Source of the DNA: Brachionus plicatilis
Taxonomy: Eukaryota; Rotifera; Eurotatoria; Ploima; Brachionidae
NCBI GenBank assembly: GCA_010279815.1
Contig: QEOQ01000626.1
Span: 313,188-377,187, forward strand
Reading direction: 5' to 3'
Length of the DNA: 64,000 nt
In this document: positions 24,317 through 36,300 of the stretch, in pieces
Numbering within the stretch: the first letter of the stretch is position 1
How the letters are laid out: every line of letters starts with the position of its first letter
Position numbers and translations under genes: made by a program
Notes under the pieces: generated by a model
Told to the model about the DNA's origin: nothing
The model's database searches: none
The model's input: only the letters and a program-made list of their open reading frames with translations

Positions 24317-24360
24317 TCAAGATAAATAATTTGATAAGTTATTGATTTTGAGGCTGTGCA
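23341..24360 (+). repeat. Dispersed repeat interrupted by a LINE
   Basis: The flanks 23341-23554 and 24315-24360 together match the repeat at 20195-20490 on the opposite strand. The repeat is broken at ...AAATATCAA by the CR1-type LINE and resumes at TATCAAGATAAATAA. Confidence 0.75.
23555..24314 (+). mobile_element. 5'-truncated CR1-group LINE with (CTA)n tail
   Basis: Encodes the end of a CR1-group reverse transcriptase: ENDLGVFITNDLKWNKQC, ANRILGQIRNSF, RYTSLVRPHLEYAVGNWSP, EKVQRRATKLI, then after an in-frame stop RRPHDNRLVREINRRGSLRY, NFLTNRC and a second stop before WNSLSVNDVSA. The 3' UTR ends in about ten TAC/CTA triplets (24286-24314). A 6-bp duplication TATCAA flanks it (23549-23554 and 24315-24320). 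The two stops and missing 5' part make it a dead copy. Confidence 0.9.
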
Positions 24361-26597
24361 ATAGCACATTTGAAATAGCCTGGTAAAAATACCATGTTCA
24401 AATTAACGCCTGAAAAATGATTGACCAAAAAGAGTCTCTTGATTTAAAGGGAATATAAAATTTAAGATTTTTGATAAATTAAATTTAAATTTAGAAACTT
24501 TTATTTTTTGAAATATAGAGAATATAGAGATTGCAATTGTGAGGATTTTTTTTCGGTTAAAGTCTTTGTTCTCTTAGATTAAAGTTAAAGCAAAATCTGG
24601 ATTGAAATGACAATCAATTCATTTGTTATTTTAATTAGACAAAGAAAATCCAAATTGTTAAATTTTTTTAATTGTAAAAAAGTTAAGAAATGGCTAAAAT
24701 TTTTCTTCTTTTTTCTTTGAGACAAGCCCAATCCCTCAAAAAAAATTTTTGTTTGGCACTCAATTATAAAAATTTTTATAAATAAGCCTCTTAAAAAATT
24801 CTGGAACAAATTAAATCGCTTTAGAATCCAAAACTCCCAAATGTTGTCCTATTAACAAAGAAGACAGATTAAAGGGGCAAATTGAAGTTTCAGATCAAAT
24901 TTTAAGATCAAAACGATCATTTAAAATTTTAAAACTTAAATAATCTAATGATTTTAATAATTTCTAAGAAATAAATACTAAACATTACTAGACATGTTGT
25001 GTCTAACAATGGTTCATTATCAAATTGACATCAAAAAGATTGATCTCTAATTTATTTTAGGTTAAATTAATTCACTAATTAAAATTTATAGCTTTTATAT
25101 CCACTCATTCAGACTGAAATAATTTTATTTTTTTCTACTTTAATATAACTTTAAATTTTAAAACAATTAATTTTTTGTCTTTAAAAGTAAGTTTTCATTA
25201 AAAGCAATAAAAATATTTAATAAAATAAAAAGGGACATTTTAAAATTTTAAATATGAAATTAAATTAGTAATTGCTTTTGAAAAAATTTATTTTTCCCTA
25301 TTATTAAAAAAAATATTAAAATTTATATTTTGATCTTTTGATCTTGATCTCTAACTTCAATTTGCCAATAAAGGCTGTTATTCTTTAACAAAATGAAAAA
25401 TCATATCCCGAAAAAGGAAATGATCCTAATACAGTACGCTTCTAAATAAAGTATACAGTTATGTTCTAGCGCAGTTTTAGAGCATGCGCATGGTTAATTG
25501 AAAATAATTGAGCTTTTGAACTGAATTAGGAAATTGAACATGCTCTAGAGCTGCTCAAGTAATGCTCTAAAAAGTGTATATTTGGTTTATAAACAAACTG
25601 TAGGTCCAAATCATGCATTAAGACTATTATTAATCGATATAATCAAACAAATTCATGGGACGATCGTCCAAGATCCGGAAGGTCTAAGATTTCTACTAAC
25701 AAAGTAATCGTCAATTACTCCGTTTGGTAAAAAAAATAGAGCATCTCCATCACATATATTAGAAACTGTCAGTTTCCAATTAAATAACTGAATAACTGAT
25801 AAACATTAAATGCTTTTTATTTTAAATTAAATAAAAACTTTTTAATTTCTAATTGATCTTAAATTTATTTTTCCACAATATTTATTTGAAAACTTTTAAG
25901 ACTAATTTAAAGTACACATTGAGTTATTCAAAGAATGGCTCAAACAAAAATTTTAAATTATATTTCATTTTAATTAAAAAAATATTACAGCGTATAAAAG
26001 TTAAAATTTGAATTGCAGGATTTCAAAATATTGATTAATATTTAAGTTTTAATTCAGATAAAAATTCAAATAGATTTAATTCTAATTAAATATTAAACAA
26101 ATTACGTTTAATAAAGTTTAGTCATTTATTGATAAAAAAATACTTTTCTATTACATCTATATTTAAAAATTTTGTTTTTAAATTTATATTTGATCATGAA
26201 CTTCAATTTGCCGTAAATTTAAGTAAAATAAATTTACTGTAGCAAAACTATAATCATTTTGCTTGAATTTAATTCCAATGAGATCTTTTTGAAAGTGGCA
26301 TAATGCTGAAGACTCTTTGAAACCATTAAATAAATTTCTAATTGACAAAAAAAATATATATTTATTCATTCTGTAGCTATAATTTAAAATAAAAAAAAAA
26401 CTAAATCACAAGTTAAATGTTAAATTTGGTATTATATTTAAATAAAGTATAATCAATATTATTGTCTCACAATAAAAAATCTATCTTTTTTTTTCCAATT
26501 ATAAAAACAAAACAAATTTTTTTTATCACATTTATTTCGAAAACTGTATTAAATCAATTAAAAAACCATTCTTAAATTAAATAAAAATAAATCTAGT
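24361..26597. other. Intergenic, mostly non-coding
   Basis: A/T-rich, no supported gene. It contains a Tc1-like transposase scrap at 25602-25730 and, just upstream, an inverted pair TTTTAGAGCAT (about 25467) and ATGCTCTAAAA (about 25560). Open frames at 24585-24809 and 26184-26369 are low-complexity. Confidence 0.55.
25602..25730 (+). mobile_element. Tc1/mariner transposase N-terminal fragment
   Basis: The frame reads CIKTIINRYNQTNSWDDRPR, then SGRSKIS, and ends at a stop. This is the second helix-turn-helix plus the GRPR-like hook (here RPRSGRSK) of Tc1-type transposases. No catalytic DDE part follows. A Tc1-like start (TACAGT...) may lie near 25430, but no partner terminal repeat was found. 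Dead fragment. Confidence 0.7.
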
Positions 26598-27113
26598 TTA
26601 ATTAGACTTTTTACAATCAAATAAATCAGTTTTTTTGGCATTTAACGAGTCGATCAAATTTTTTTTCCATACATTTTCTGGTATAAGTTTAGCCCATTCA
26701 GGAACAGCATTCTCAGGTATCTTGAAATTGGACATCAAGGAACTAATTTTTTCTGATTTTTGCTCATCAATCTCGATATTCTCGCACTCTAAGGTATTTT
26801 TTAGTTCGAATATATCTTGCTCGAGTAGATGTGAATTGTCGTAGCTGACTTGGTTCTTATTCGATTGGTTCTGTCCAGCTCTGGACGAAGCCAATAGCTC
26901 AAAATGAATATCTGGATCTATTTCAGGCTCGCTGTCACTTTCAGAATCGTCTTGGTCGTCATCAGATGGCTCAAAATTATCCACACCAGGTGCTTCTTGT
27001 GGTATTTGATCATAGTCATCTAAACTGTCCACATTGCTGGGTATGTGTGCATCTTCGCCTACTTCTTGGTCTATCTTTTCGCATTCTTTGTCAATTGGAG
27101 GAACTGGCGACAT
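26598..27113 (-). CDS. MEA1-like protein (171 aa)
   Basis: Single-exon gene starting at the ATG at 27113. The first 75 residues are very acidic (a DDDQDDSESDSEPE run) and include LDDYDQIPQ, comparable to the YQPL motif of male-enhanced antigen 1. The C-terminus, SSLMSNFKIPENAVPEWAKL then IPENVWKK, matches the conserved MEA1 end (M-x-F-x-L-P...P-x-WA...W). No signal peptide or membrane segment. The role of MEA1 is poorly defined; in mammals it is linked to spermatogenesis. It lies 207 bp downstream of the UBR stop codon on the same strand, with its own ATG. The assignment rests on two short motifs, so an unrelated acidic protein remains possible. Confidence 0.6.
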   Translation of the reverse strand: MSPVPPIDKECEKIDQEVGEDAHIPSNVDSLDDYDQIPQEAPGVDNFEPSDDDQDDSESDSEPEIDPDIHFELLASSRAGQNQSNKNQVSYDNSHLLEQDIFELKNTLECENIEIDEQKSEKISSLMSNFKIPENAVPEWAKLIPENVWKKNLIDSLNAKKTDLFDCKKSN

Positions 27114-27320
27114 TTTTTTTTAAAATTATTTCAACTTAATTTAGTAAATAAAACAATCTGTATGTTTTTATAATTTTTTTATAATTAATTTATGAATAAA
27201 TTTTTATTAAAAAGATACAATTTTGTCTTATGGATTAGAATTTTTTAACATTAAAAAAATTAAAAAATCACTTGAATAATATTTATTTTCGATTTTAAAA
27301 ATTCAAAAAGTGAGTTAAAC

Positions 27321-30300
27321 TTAAAATTCAAACCAATTTGCAGTCACCATACTCGTTTGCATTTGAAATTGTCTTGATATGACCTCTGGTATAGCATGAG
27401 ATAACCAGTCTTTGTAAAGCTTGTCGTATCTAGCCTTGCATAATTTCAAAGGATTACCGCGTCTTAAATGAATGTTTTTTTAAATATAATTTTCTTAATT
27501 TTAATTTTTTGTAATTTACCGTAATCCCTGGTCGGTTTCACCATAGTCGTCCAAATATGGCGCTGGAAGAAAGCAGCCTTTTACTTCCAAATCAGATGCA
27601 TCCGAATAATTCAAATTCAGAAGAAGAACTTGACACTCGGACACCCTGAGAAAAACACCGGTTTTACCACCACAGGAATAAGCGTGAGCCGTACAATTAC
27701 CCACTCTTTTTTTAAATAGATCTTTTTGGCAACAATTTATTTGACTACACAGCAATTCTCCGCACACCAAGCATATTATGTTGGCCGATTCAGCAGTTCG
27801 GTCTATTATACTTGATTGTTTTGATGTACAACTTAAAAATTTAAATAAAATAAATTTTTTTTTTAAATCAAAATAAAAATTTATATATTTTTCAATTAAG
27901 TTTTTAAATAAACTATTTTTTTTAATTAGAATTTTAAAATGAATTGTATTTTTTTTTATATTTTTATTTTTTTATTCTTACACATTGTTCGATGTAGACA
28001 TGCTCATTAGATCAACAAAATCATTTGGTAGCTCTATAAATTTGTTTAATTCGAATGGATAATCAATTTTAAGTCCTTTTCTAAATTGTACCTTGGATTC
28101 AGTGGTCAACCAACTAGGAGAAATAAAAAATTTAAACCAAACATTTTTTATGTTTAGCTAAAAAACTCACGATTCAACTAATATTTTTACTGGGGATGAT
28201 TTAATGTCAAGTATTTCACTCAAATCTTCTTTAATTCCCAAAAATGTCATTATTGTGTCAAAATTTTTGTCCATCTCATCTAATTTAAAATTAAAGAGCT
28301 AAATTATTAAATAATATTAAAATACTTTCGTTGTCCATTATGGAAAGCAAAGGACTGGTATTTGTTAAATTAGAAAAAAACAAAGCTGAACACCTCAAAA
28401 AAGGCATCAATGCATTTTTTAAAGTGGTGTAAATTTCTTCTGGACTTCTCAGCAATTCTTGGTCATCGTTGGTCACTTTCACTAGGCCTTTATCGGCGCA
28501 AAAATTGAGCAAAAATTTATAAAATTCAAAAATTTTATTGTGTTTTTGATTTTGATCAGGGCTTGTTTCTTTAGGACTTGGCAAAAATTTTCTGTATGAA
28601 ATTTTGGCCAGCAGTATTTGGACCGAATGAGCTATGAGGATCAACTTAAGAATATTCAAGTCATTTATGCCGCCATAAAGAACTGAGCTTAGATCTGGCG
28701 AATCGTTGTATAAATTTGGCATTGACAAGCACAAATAAACCAACATGTGAAACATGTCTAGGTCCATCAAATTTTTGAGCTCGAAAAACGCGGTTTTGTA
28801 AGGCATACAAGTAGCCAACAATCTGAGACAACTTTTTCTCACCGATTCGGTATTTTTTAGTATACCATAAACAGCTGCTTGCTTGACCAAATTGGATAAA
28901 AGATCAGTTTGTTTGATAGTTAAGCTGTGAAAAAGAGGCTTTGATTCAAATCTCAATGATTGTTCTATGGAAATAATTTGAAAAAAAGTTGTGTATAATT
29001 TCTTTTAAAAAATAAAATTTATCTACCTGTGACTTGGATGGTGTAAGCACAATTTGTCCAAATGCTTATGGGCATCCGAGAATCATCATCGTGTGGTAAA
29101 GTATTGTAGCCAAATGTGAACGCTGCTCGTGTGAAATTTTCGATTATGTTCATTGTCTCGCTATTAAATTTCTGCTCAGTTGGTTCAGCCATTGTTGCCA
29201 CAGAAGGTAATATACTTTGGGCATATTCGCTCTCAAACAACAGGCGGAAATTACTAGCAACCGCATCTCTCATTAGCTTCGTTATTGTTGATAATGGACA
29301 CGGGTTTATTATAAAAACATCTTAAAAATTTTTTTAATTCTTGGTTAAATAAATATTTTTAATAAATCACACGCTTATATAAATAATTTATAAGCAACAA
29401 TTTTTAGCACTATAAAAAAGGGTCCTACTAAAATACTGACCCCCAATTTTTTAAAATTTCCTTGATCGAATGGTATATCGTATTAAAACTTTTAAATCCG
29501 ATTTCAAAATAACTTAGGTCTTTTATTATAATCAAAATATCTCAAAAACTATACTTCCTGGAGAAAAACTAGGTGCATTTTTAGAAAGCTAGTTAATTTC
29601 TCTTCAAGAAAAATGGGGGTCAGTTGGGGCTCATGTTTTTATAAATATAAAAATATTCAATTTCCACAAAAAATAAAAATTTTGGAGAAAAACTAGTTTG
29701 ATTTTCAAAATACAGAGAAAAATTCCAACCAAATGATATATTAAAACTTTTATAAATATTTTTGTTTTGCAAAATAAATGAGGATCAGAAAATTTTAAAA
29801 AATTGGGGGTCAGTGTTTTAGTAGGACCCATAAAAAATGCCTTAAAATTTAAAAAAAATAAAAATCAAATTTATGTGACTAGTTATTAAAAAGAAATTAT
29901 TATTTTATATTTTTATTTTTAAAACATTTGTTAATTTTGAAAATAATTATTTTATTGTTTTTAGTTATTTTTACAATATTCAAAATTTGTTAAATTTTTT
30001 TTTCAAATTTTATTTGTTAAATTTTTTTTCAAATTTTATTTATTAACTATTCAAAAAAAATTAATTAATCTTTATTTAACTCGCCTTTGCTTTAGTTTGT
30101 CTTACAAATTTTTTTTTACGAACAATAATTTAACTATAATATTTAAGTGAAATTACTAAAATTGAATTCAAGATACATTAGATGATGATTTAACAGTTTG
30201 ATTTTGCCTAGTTAATTTTTTTCAGTATTTGAAAGTTATAAAATTTATTCAATCATTTTAAACTGATGTCATACAATTAAAAAGAACTAAAATTAATTAT

Positions 30301-33300
30301 TTTAATAAAAATTTTTTGCTCAGAAATTTTTTAATTCTCTCCTGAAACTAATTATTTTTAAAAAGAGATTTTATTAGTTTAAAAAGATCAAGAGTATTTT
30401 GAGTTTTATCCTTAAAACTGATTAAAAGATTTAAACAATTATTTTAAAAAATAATCTGTTCCTTTAAAAAGTCCATTAAAATTTTTTGATATCTATTTAA
30501 AAAGTTTCAATGTATTTCAGAATACATTTTTTAAGTTTAGTATAATTGGATTGGAAAAAACGCGATTCTTCTAATTCCTTGATCTACTGTATTGTAGTAT
30601 AAGTCGATCTGAACAAAAATTGTTATTTTTTGTGAATTAGAATTGGTCACTTAATTTTTCTAGATGACAATATTTGTTTCGATATGATCATCTATTTTTT
30701 TTTATATTTGTCTTCACGGACACCAGCGGCTTTAATTCCAGTCATGACTTTGACTTAAAATTGTGACTTAAAACAAATCTGCATTAGATACTATCGAAAT
30801 CCAATTTTCGACTTTTTCTGTACTCCTTCCATAGAGTCTAGCACGTAACCTTTCCCTGCTATCTCTAGTTGAAGATCTCTCATCTTGTTCACATTTGAGT
30901 CGAATTCCATCAATAGCTTGCTTTTCACCTCAGCTGTCTAACTCTGATCAACCGTTTTAATTGCTTCTCTCTAACTTGTGGTGGCCATCCCTTACCGCTG
31001 CTACCATGTAATGTAATATGTCACAATAGAAATATTGTTATAACTAATTCTTTATTAATGATAAGATGATATATAATAATAAAAAAGAGTTGCTTTTATA
31101 TTGAATCATGTACGTGACAAGATTCTTAAAAAGAATAAAGATACATTTACAAATTACCAAATAAGGTAAAATGAATTTTAATAAGTTCAAGTTAATAAAA
31201 TTTTCAAGACATTAACTAATAATATGACAAAGAGATTATCTTAGCAAAAAACTGGAAACAATATTAAATTACTTCAAAATTATGATAAAATTAAAAAATC
31301 TACATAAATATTTTGAATTAATATTTTTTTCAAAACTATATTTGTTTTTAATTAGACAGGATTTAGGCAAAATTATGTGATCTCCTGATAAAAGTTTAAG
31401 GAATGAGCAAAATAATTAATTTACTTTGAGCAGAAAATTATTATTAAATAAAAATTGTGTAACGCCTGTCACCTAGTGACTATTCTAATGCTTTATCAAG
31501 GTAAAAAAAAACAATAAGGGTTAATATTTTGTCTAGACTTAAGTTTGAATAATGTCTTTGAAAGATATTTTTCACAAAAATTTTATTTTTTTGCGTTTTT
31601 TAAATTTCTTAATAATAATTAATAATTTTCAATTAACTACGCAGTTTTTAAAAAAAAATAACATGCAAGTGGTAGATAAAAATGATATCTAAAATCACAT
31701 GACATTAATAAGAAATTAGTTCTTAAAAGAATTTTTGAAGAGTATGAACCAATTATCAAGTTATTTTTCTGAATATAATTTGATTTAAAAATTATAAAAT
31801 TAAAAAAGATAAAAAGTAAATTATCAGTTTTTGTAATAGAATTCTTTGAATGCAAAAAATAATTCTTTTTTATTTTAATAAACTATTTTGAGAAATAATC
31901 TTAAATAAAAAATAACTTGTGATATTTTAATATTTTTTAAGAGAACTTTCTTTGAAATCTTTTTTTTTAAATGTTCTTAAAAAAAAATACTTCTAAATAA
32001 ATGGAATAAACTTTAGGAAATTAATTAAAACTATTGTCTTCTTGATTTGAAAATTAAAAAAAAATAAAAAATGAGATCAGATCAAAATTACCTTTGTCTT
32101 CGTGAAGCTCTTTTTTGACAGAATTTTCCAGAGTTTTTTCCAGACCATCGATCCAATCTTCGAATGTGATCTCAATAGATTTTGCGTCTGTTTGCAAAGT
32201 TGGCTGTGTAAGACTATTCAAATCTGGATAGATTGGCAAAACAGTATTTCCAATTGTTTCACACAAAGGACATATGTATTCATTACGTTTAAAATCGAAT
32301 GATAAAAATCTAGCATTGCGTCTACTCTCAATCTGGCGCACAGTATCCACATATCTTGGTAAAAATTTTAGAAAAAAAAAAATACTTTATAACAAAAAAA
32401 TTACTTTTGCCAACAACTTGCATGCATTATGTGTCCACAGCTTGTAGAAGCTATTCCCCAGGCAAGAGTGTTTTTCATAAATAAAGAATCAAATTTTTCG
32501 AAATCTTCAATTTTTTCCACTCTATTTTTGGACAAAACTTTCGACCTTTAGTACAAAATTTTAAAATAAAAAGAAGAAAATTTTCAAAAAAATTTACATT
32601 TGGACGTAACAGCATAAGACCATGGCTGAACTTTTTAAATTTATTTCTTCTTCTTCTTGACAAAGAATACACCGACTTATTTTAGTCGATGTTGAGGTAT
32701 TTATTTTTCGCTCAGGTCCAATGCATACAACTTTTTCCAAATCCTGGTCCACTTCCATCAAATCTTCTACATTTTTTTTCAGCTCCGATGCCACACTGCC
32801 AACTTTGGTCTCTTCATAAAAACTCTTGTGACTTTCGATAAATTTTTTCGACTGCAAATTCAACTGAGCCAAGATCTTAGCGCGTCTTTTTTCGGCTATT
32901 TCATTTTTTCTTTTTTCTTTTAATGCTTTTTCTTCTTCCATTCTGGACGTGCCTTCGCCCGCTTGCTGACTCTTTTGCTGATCAATTTTATGCTTTAGCT
33001 TCAAAAGCTTGAGCGAGTAGTCATTTATCCAAATGACCATTTGCTTGAATGGCTCATTATTTGCCACATTTATCAAGTCATCGAGCAATTTGACCAAATT
33101 GTCCTCTGTCTTGAATGTTTTTATTGAAAAAAGACTGGTCTTTTTTTTGTTAAGAACGCTTTTGTCCAAAAATTTAAACAAATAAGTCTGATTGCTTTCC
33201 AAGCTTTGGATGTTTTTGTCCACATCATCCTGCTCTTCGTACAGGGCCAAACCAACCAAGTGTAATATGCGCAGTATTTGACCATAGGTGCTCAATTTTG

Positions 33301-36300
33301 ATTGATGAATTTGACGCCTAATTAGGCAAAAAACTATTCGAACAAACACGTCACAATCAAGCAGATGGTTTAGGTTCCAGTAGAGCTCGGTCAAAGGCGG
33401 TAGACGTGGGGGCTTAAAAAATCTTTCGGTTTCAGTTTTTTTTTTGCTCAGCTGATATTCTTCGGACTAAAATTTTTTTTTTTTTTTTGAAAAAAAGTTA
33501 TAAAAAATATTATAAAAAAAATTAAAAACACCTTTGTTTTCTCAGACCGAGTGTAGTGATAAAAATAAGGACTGTAATACACTTGGTATTCTTCTTTTAA
33601 TTCATAGACACCCTTTGAGTTTAATGATGATCTAAAAAGCAACAAAAAAAAAATTTAATTTATTCAAATAAAGATTTTTTAAATTATTTTTTTTAAAAAT
33701 TTTATTTACTTAAAATTTGCTATTCGATCTAGAACATTTTCTAGCTCGTTGGTAAATTTTTCGTTGTCCGGAAATATATTTTTGACAAGGTCCGAATGAG
33801 CCATGGGCGAAATGCACAATTGGTGAATTACTTCGCGTTCTAGGCGTTTACTGGCCTCGATTTGACTCATGTTTGGACTAAATCTTTCACTAAAAATATA
33901 AATCAGTAATTCTAAAAACTCTTGACTCATTGATGTCAAATAGTCCAATTTTTGATCGTCAGCTACCTTTTCACCTTTTGACAACTCAAAATTTTCACTT
34001 GAAATTAAAAAATTTAATTTATTTAAAAAAATTAAAAATTAAATCGTTTCTTTTACTTGGTCAAAAATTCATAAATGTCATAATGATTTAATAAATTAAT
34101 TAAAAATTCATTTGGGTTCATTAGAGATGCGCCCATTTGAAGACATTGGATGTCTCGGTCGAACATTTCGTGCCTACATTTTATATTGGAATAAAAGTAA
34201 ACTTGACTAAGCAAAGAAAAGCCATTTCGTTTCCAGAAACCAGCATTTGTTTGGGCTACTAAAATTAGGGCTCTCAGCGACGGTTCGATCAGGCTCAGCG
34301 CCTTTGGTTGAGGAATTGACACATTCGACTCTATTTTTTCCCATAGTTCTCTAAAAGTGAGACTAAATTTTCCCATTCGGGAGAAAACAGCAGCTAACAT
34401 ACGGCTCAATGGTGCGTGAATGCTGACCTCTTCGCGTATCACTTTATAATCTATGAATTCGTAGGCAATATCATTGAATTTTACTGAGTTGTATCTATAG
34501 GCAAATAAAGGCTCATTTGATTCAGTTTGGTGCAAAATACACAGCAAGTATTCTATTGATTGTTCATAAACATATTGATCACTTGAACACCACTCGATCA
34601 AGTTTGTAATTGATTTTTGTAGTTTAATTACTAGATTAAAACTTGTTTCCCACTCTGGTTCATATTCTATGTGCTGCTGAATGTATCTTTTTAGTTTGTC
34701 CATACCCTAATAATATAAATATTAGCATACTTTGGCGAATCTTTATTTCTGATATTTTTTTTTTTATATGGTATCTTTAATTTTTTACTTCTCCTTAAAG
34801 TTTCATTTTTTTAAAGTTAATAAAAAATTCTGAAGCATGGTAGCGTTCTTGGACACCTCTTTTTTATTTTCATTATACTGAATATAAATACTTTCTTAAA
34901 GAAAACTGTCAAGATGGAAAAAAAATTTAAAGTGATGTATTTTTAAAAGTTATCGAGCCGTAATTAATCGAGCTATGAATGGTAATTCGATGGATATTTG
35001 AAAGATTTAAATTTGAAATGAGTTATTTATTAATAAATGTGTTACTTTTTAATTTTTCTTTTTAAAAGTTATCCTTTGAAAATTTAAGAAATAAAAAAAT
35101 TAAAAAATTAAAATACGTTTTTTACTTTTTAGCAGCTTTGATCAAAAAAATTAATTTTACGACAGGGAAGATTAACTTTAATTGACGCAATTTTTAGTCA
35201 AGAAAATATTTTTAAAGCTATTTTAATTTAAATTTTTTTGAAATTTGAAAAAATTGATACTCAAACTTATTTTAAAAAATTTATATTAAAATAGCTTTAA
35301 AAATATTTTTTTGACTAAAAATTGGGTCAATTAAAGTTTTTTTCCCTGTCTTAAAATTTTTTTTTTCTTAAATTTTACACTTTTAAAATATTTTAAAATA
35401 TTAAAATTTTTTAAAATTAGTTTGAGCATAAAAATTAATTTTACGACAGGGAAGATTAACTTTAATTGACGCAATTTTTAGTCAAGAAAATATTTTTAAA
35501 GTTATTTTAATTTAAATTTTTGAAATTTGAAAAAATTGATGCTCAAACTTACTTCAAAAAATTTAACAGTTCTAATTTTCCAGATAAAAACAAGGAAATA
35601 TTTAAAGTGTAAAATTTAAAAAACTTAATTATTTATAAAATTAAAAAAAATGTTAAAAGGATCGTTTAGAAAATTATCAAAGAAATAAAGGGATTTATCT
35701 AAGTTATAAAGATATTATTTTAATGATAGTTCGGAATACAAATTGGTATAGATAGAGTCCTAATATGATATGCTTTATGATATCATTTAAAAATTCAAAG
35801 TATCATTTATTCATCATACTATGAATTGATTCTAAAAATAAAAAATAACTTACATGCATTTTTTTCAAAAAATCAACAAAAGATTTAAAGCCATTTAGAT
35901 AATTATTTCTTAAGTCGTCATTCCAAATTTTGGGAGCTGATGTCAAACAATATCTAAAAAAGTTAATCAATTTATTTTAAATTCAAATTGATTTAATTTT
36001 ACTTAAGATCAAAAAGCATGCTCTGTGCTCGTTTAAATTCAGACCCACTGCGGTATCGGCTTCTCGGAAAGCTCAACTTGCCTTGTTGATCTAAAAGATG
36101 TTCATTCATTAAATTAATTTAAAATAAAAATTCCGGCAAAATAATTATACTAGTGGTCGAGTGTTCAACCATAGTATCCATAATCGTCTGAATTATGTTG
36201 TATTTCTCTATTAAATATTTGGACTAAAATAAAAAAACAATCAATTTTTGTACTTTTTTTTTTNNNNNNNNNNNNNNNNNNNNNNNNNNNNNNNNNNNNN

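Larger units (their letters stand above)
29321..32091. other. UBR intron 15, transposon-bearing
   Basis: A 2771-bp phase-1 intron between the RING-adjacent exon and the C-terminal exons. It contains a MITE (29420-29829) and a copia-like LTR fragment (30730-31119); the remainder is A/T-rich sequence with only low-complexity open frames. Confidence 0.8.

Noticed and set aside
25430..25730. A complete Tc1 transposon
   Set aside because: Only the second helix-turn-helix is readable; no DDE catalytic part and no second terminal repeat were found.
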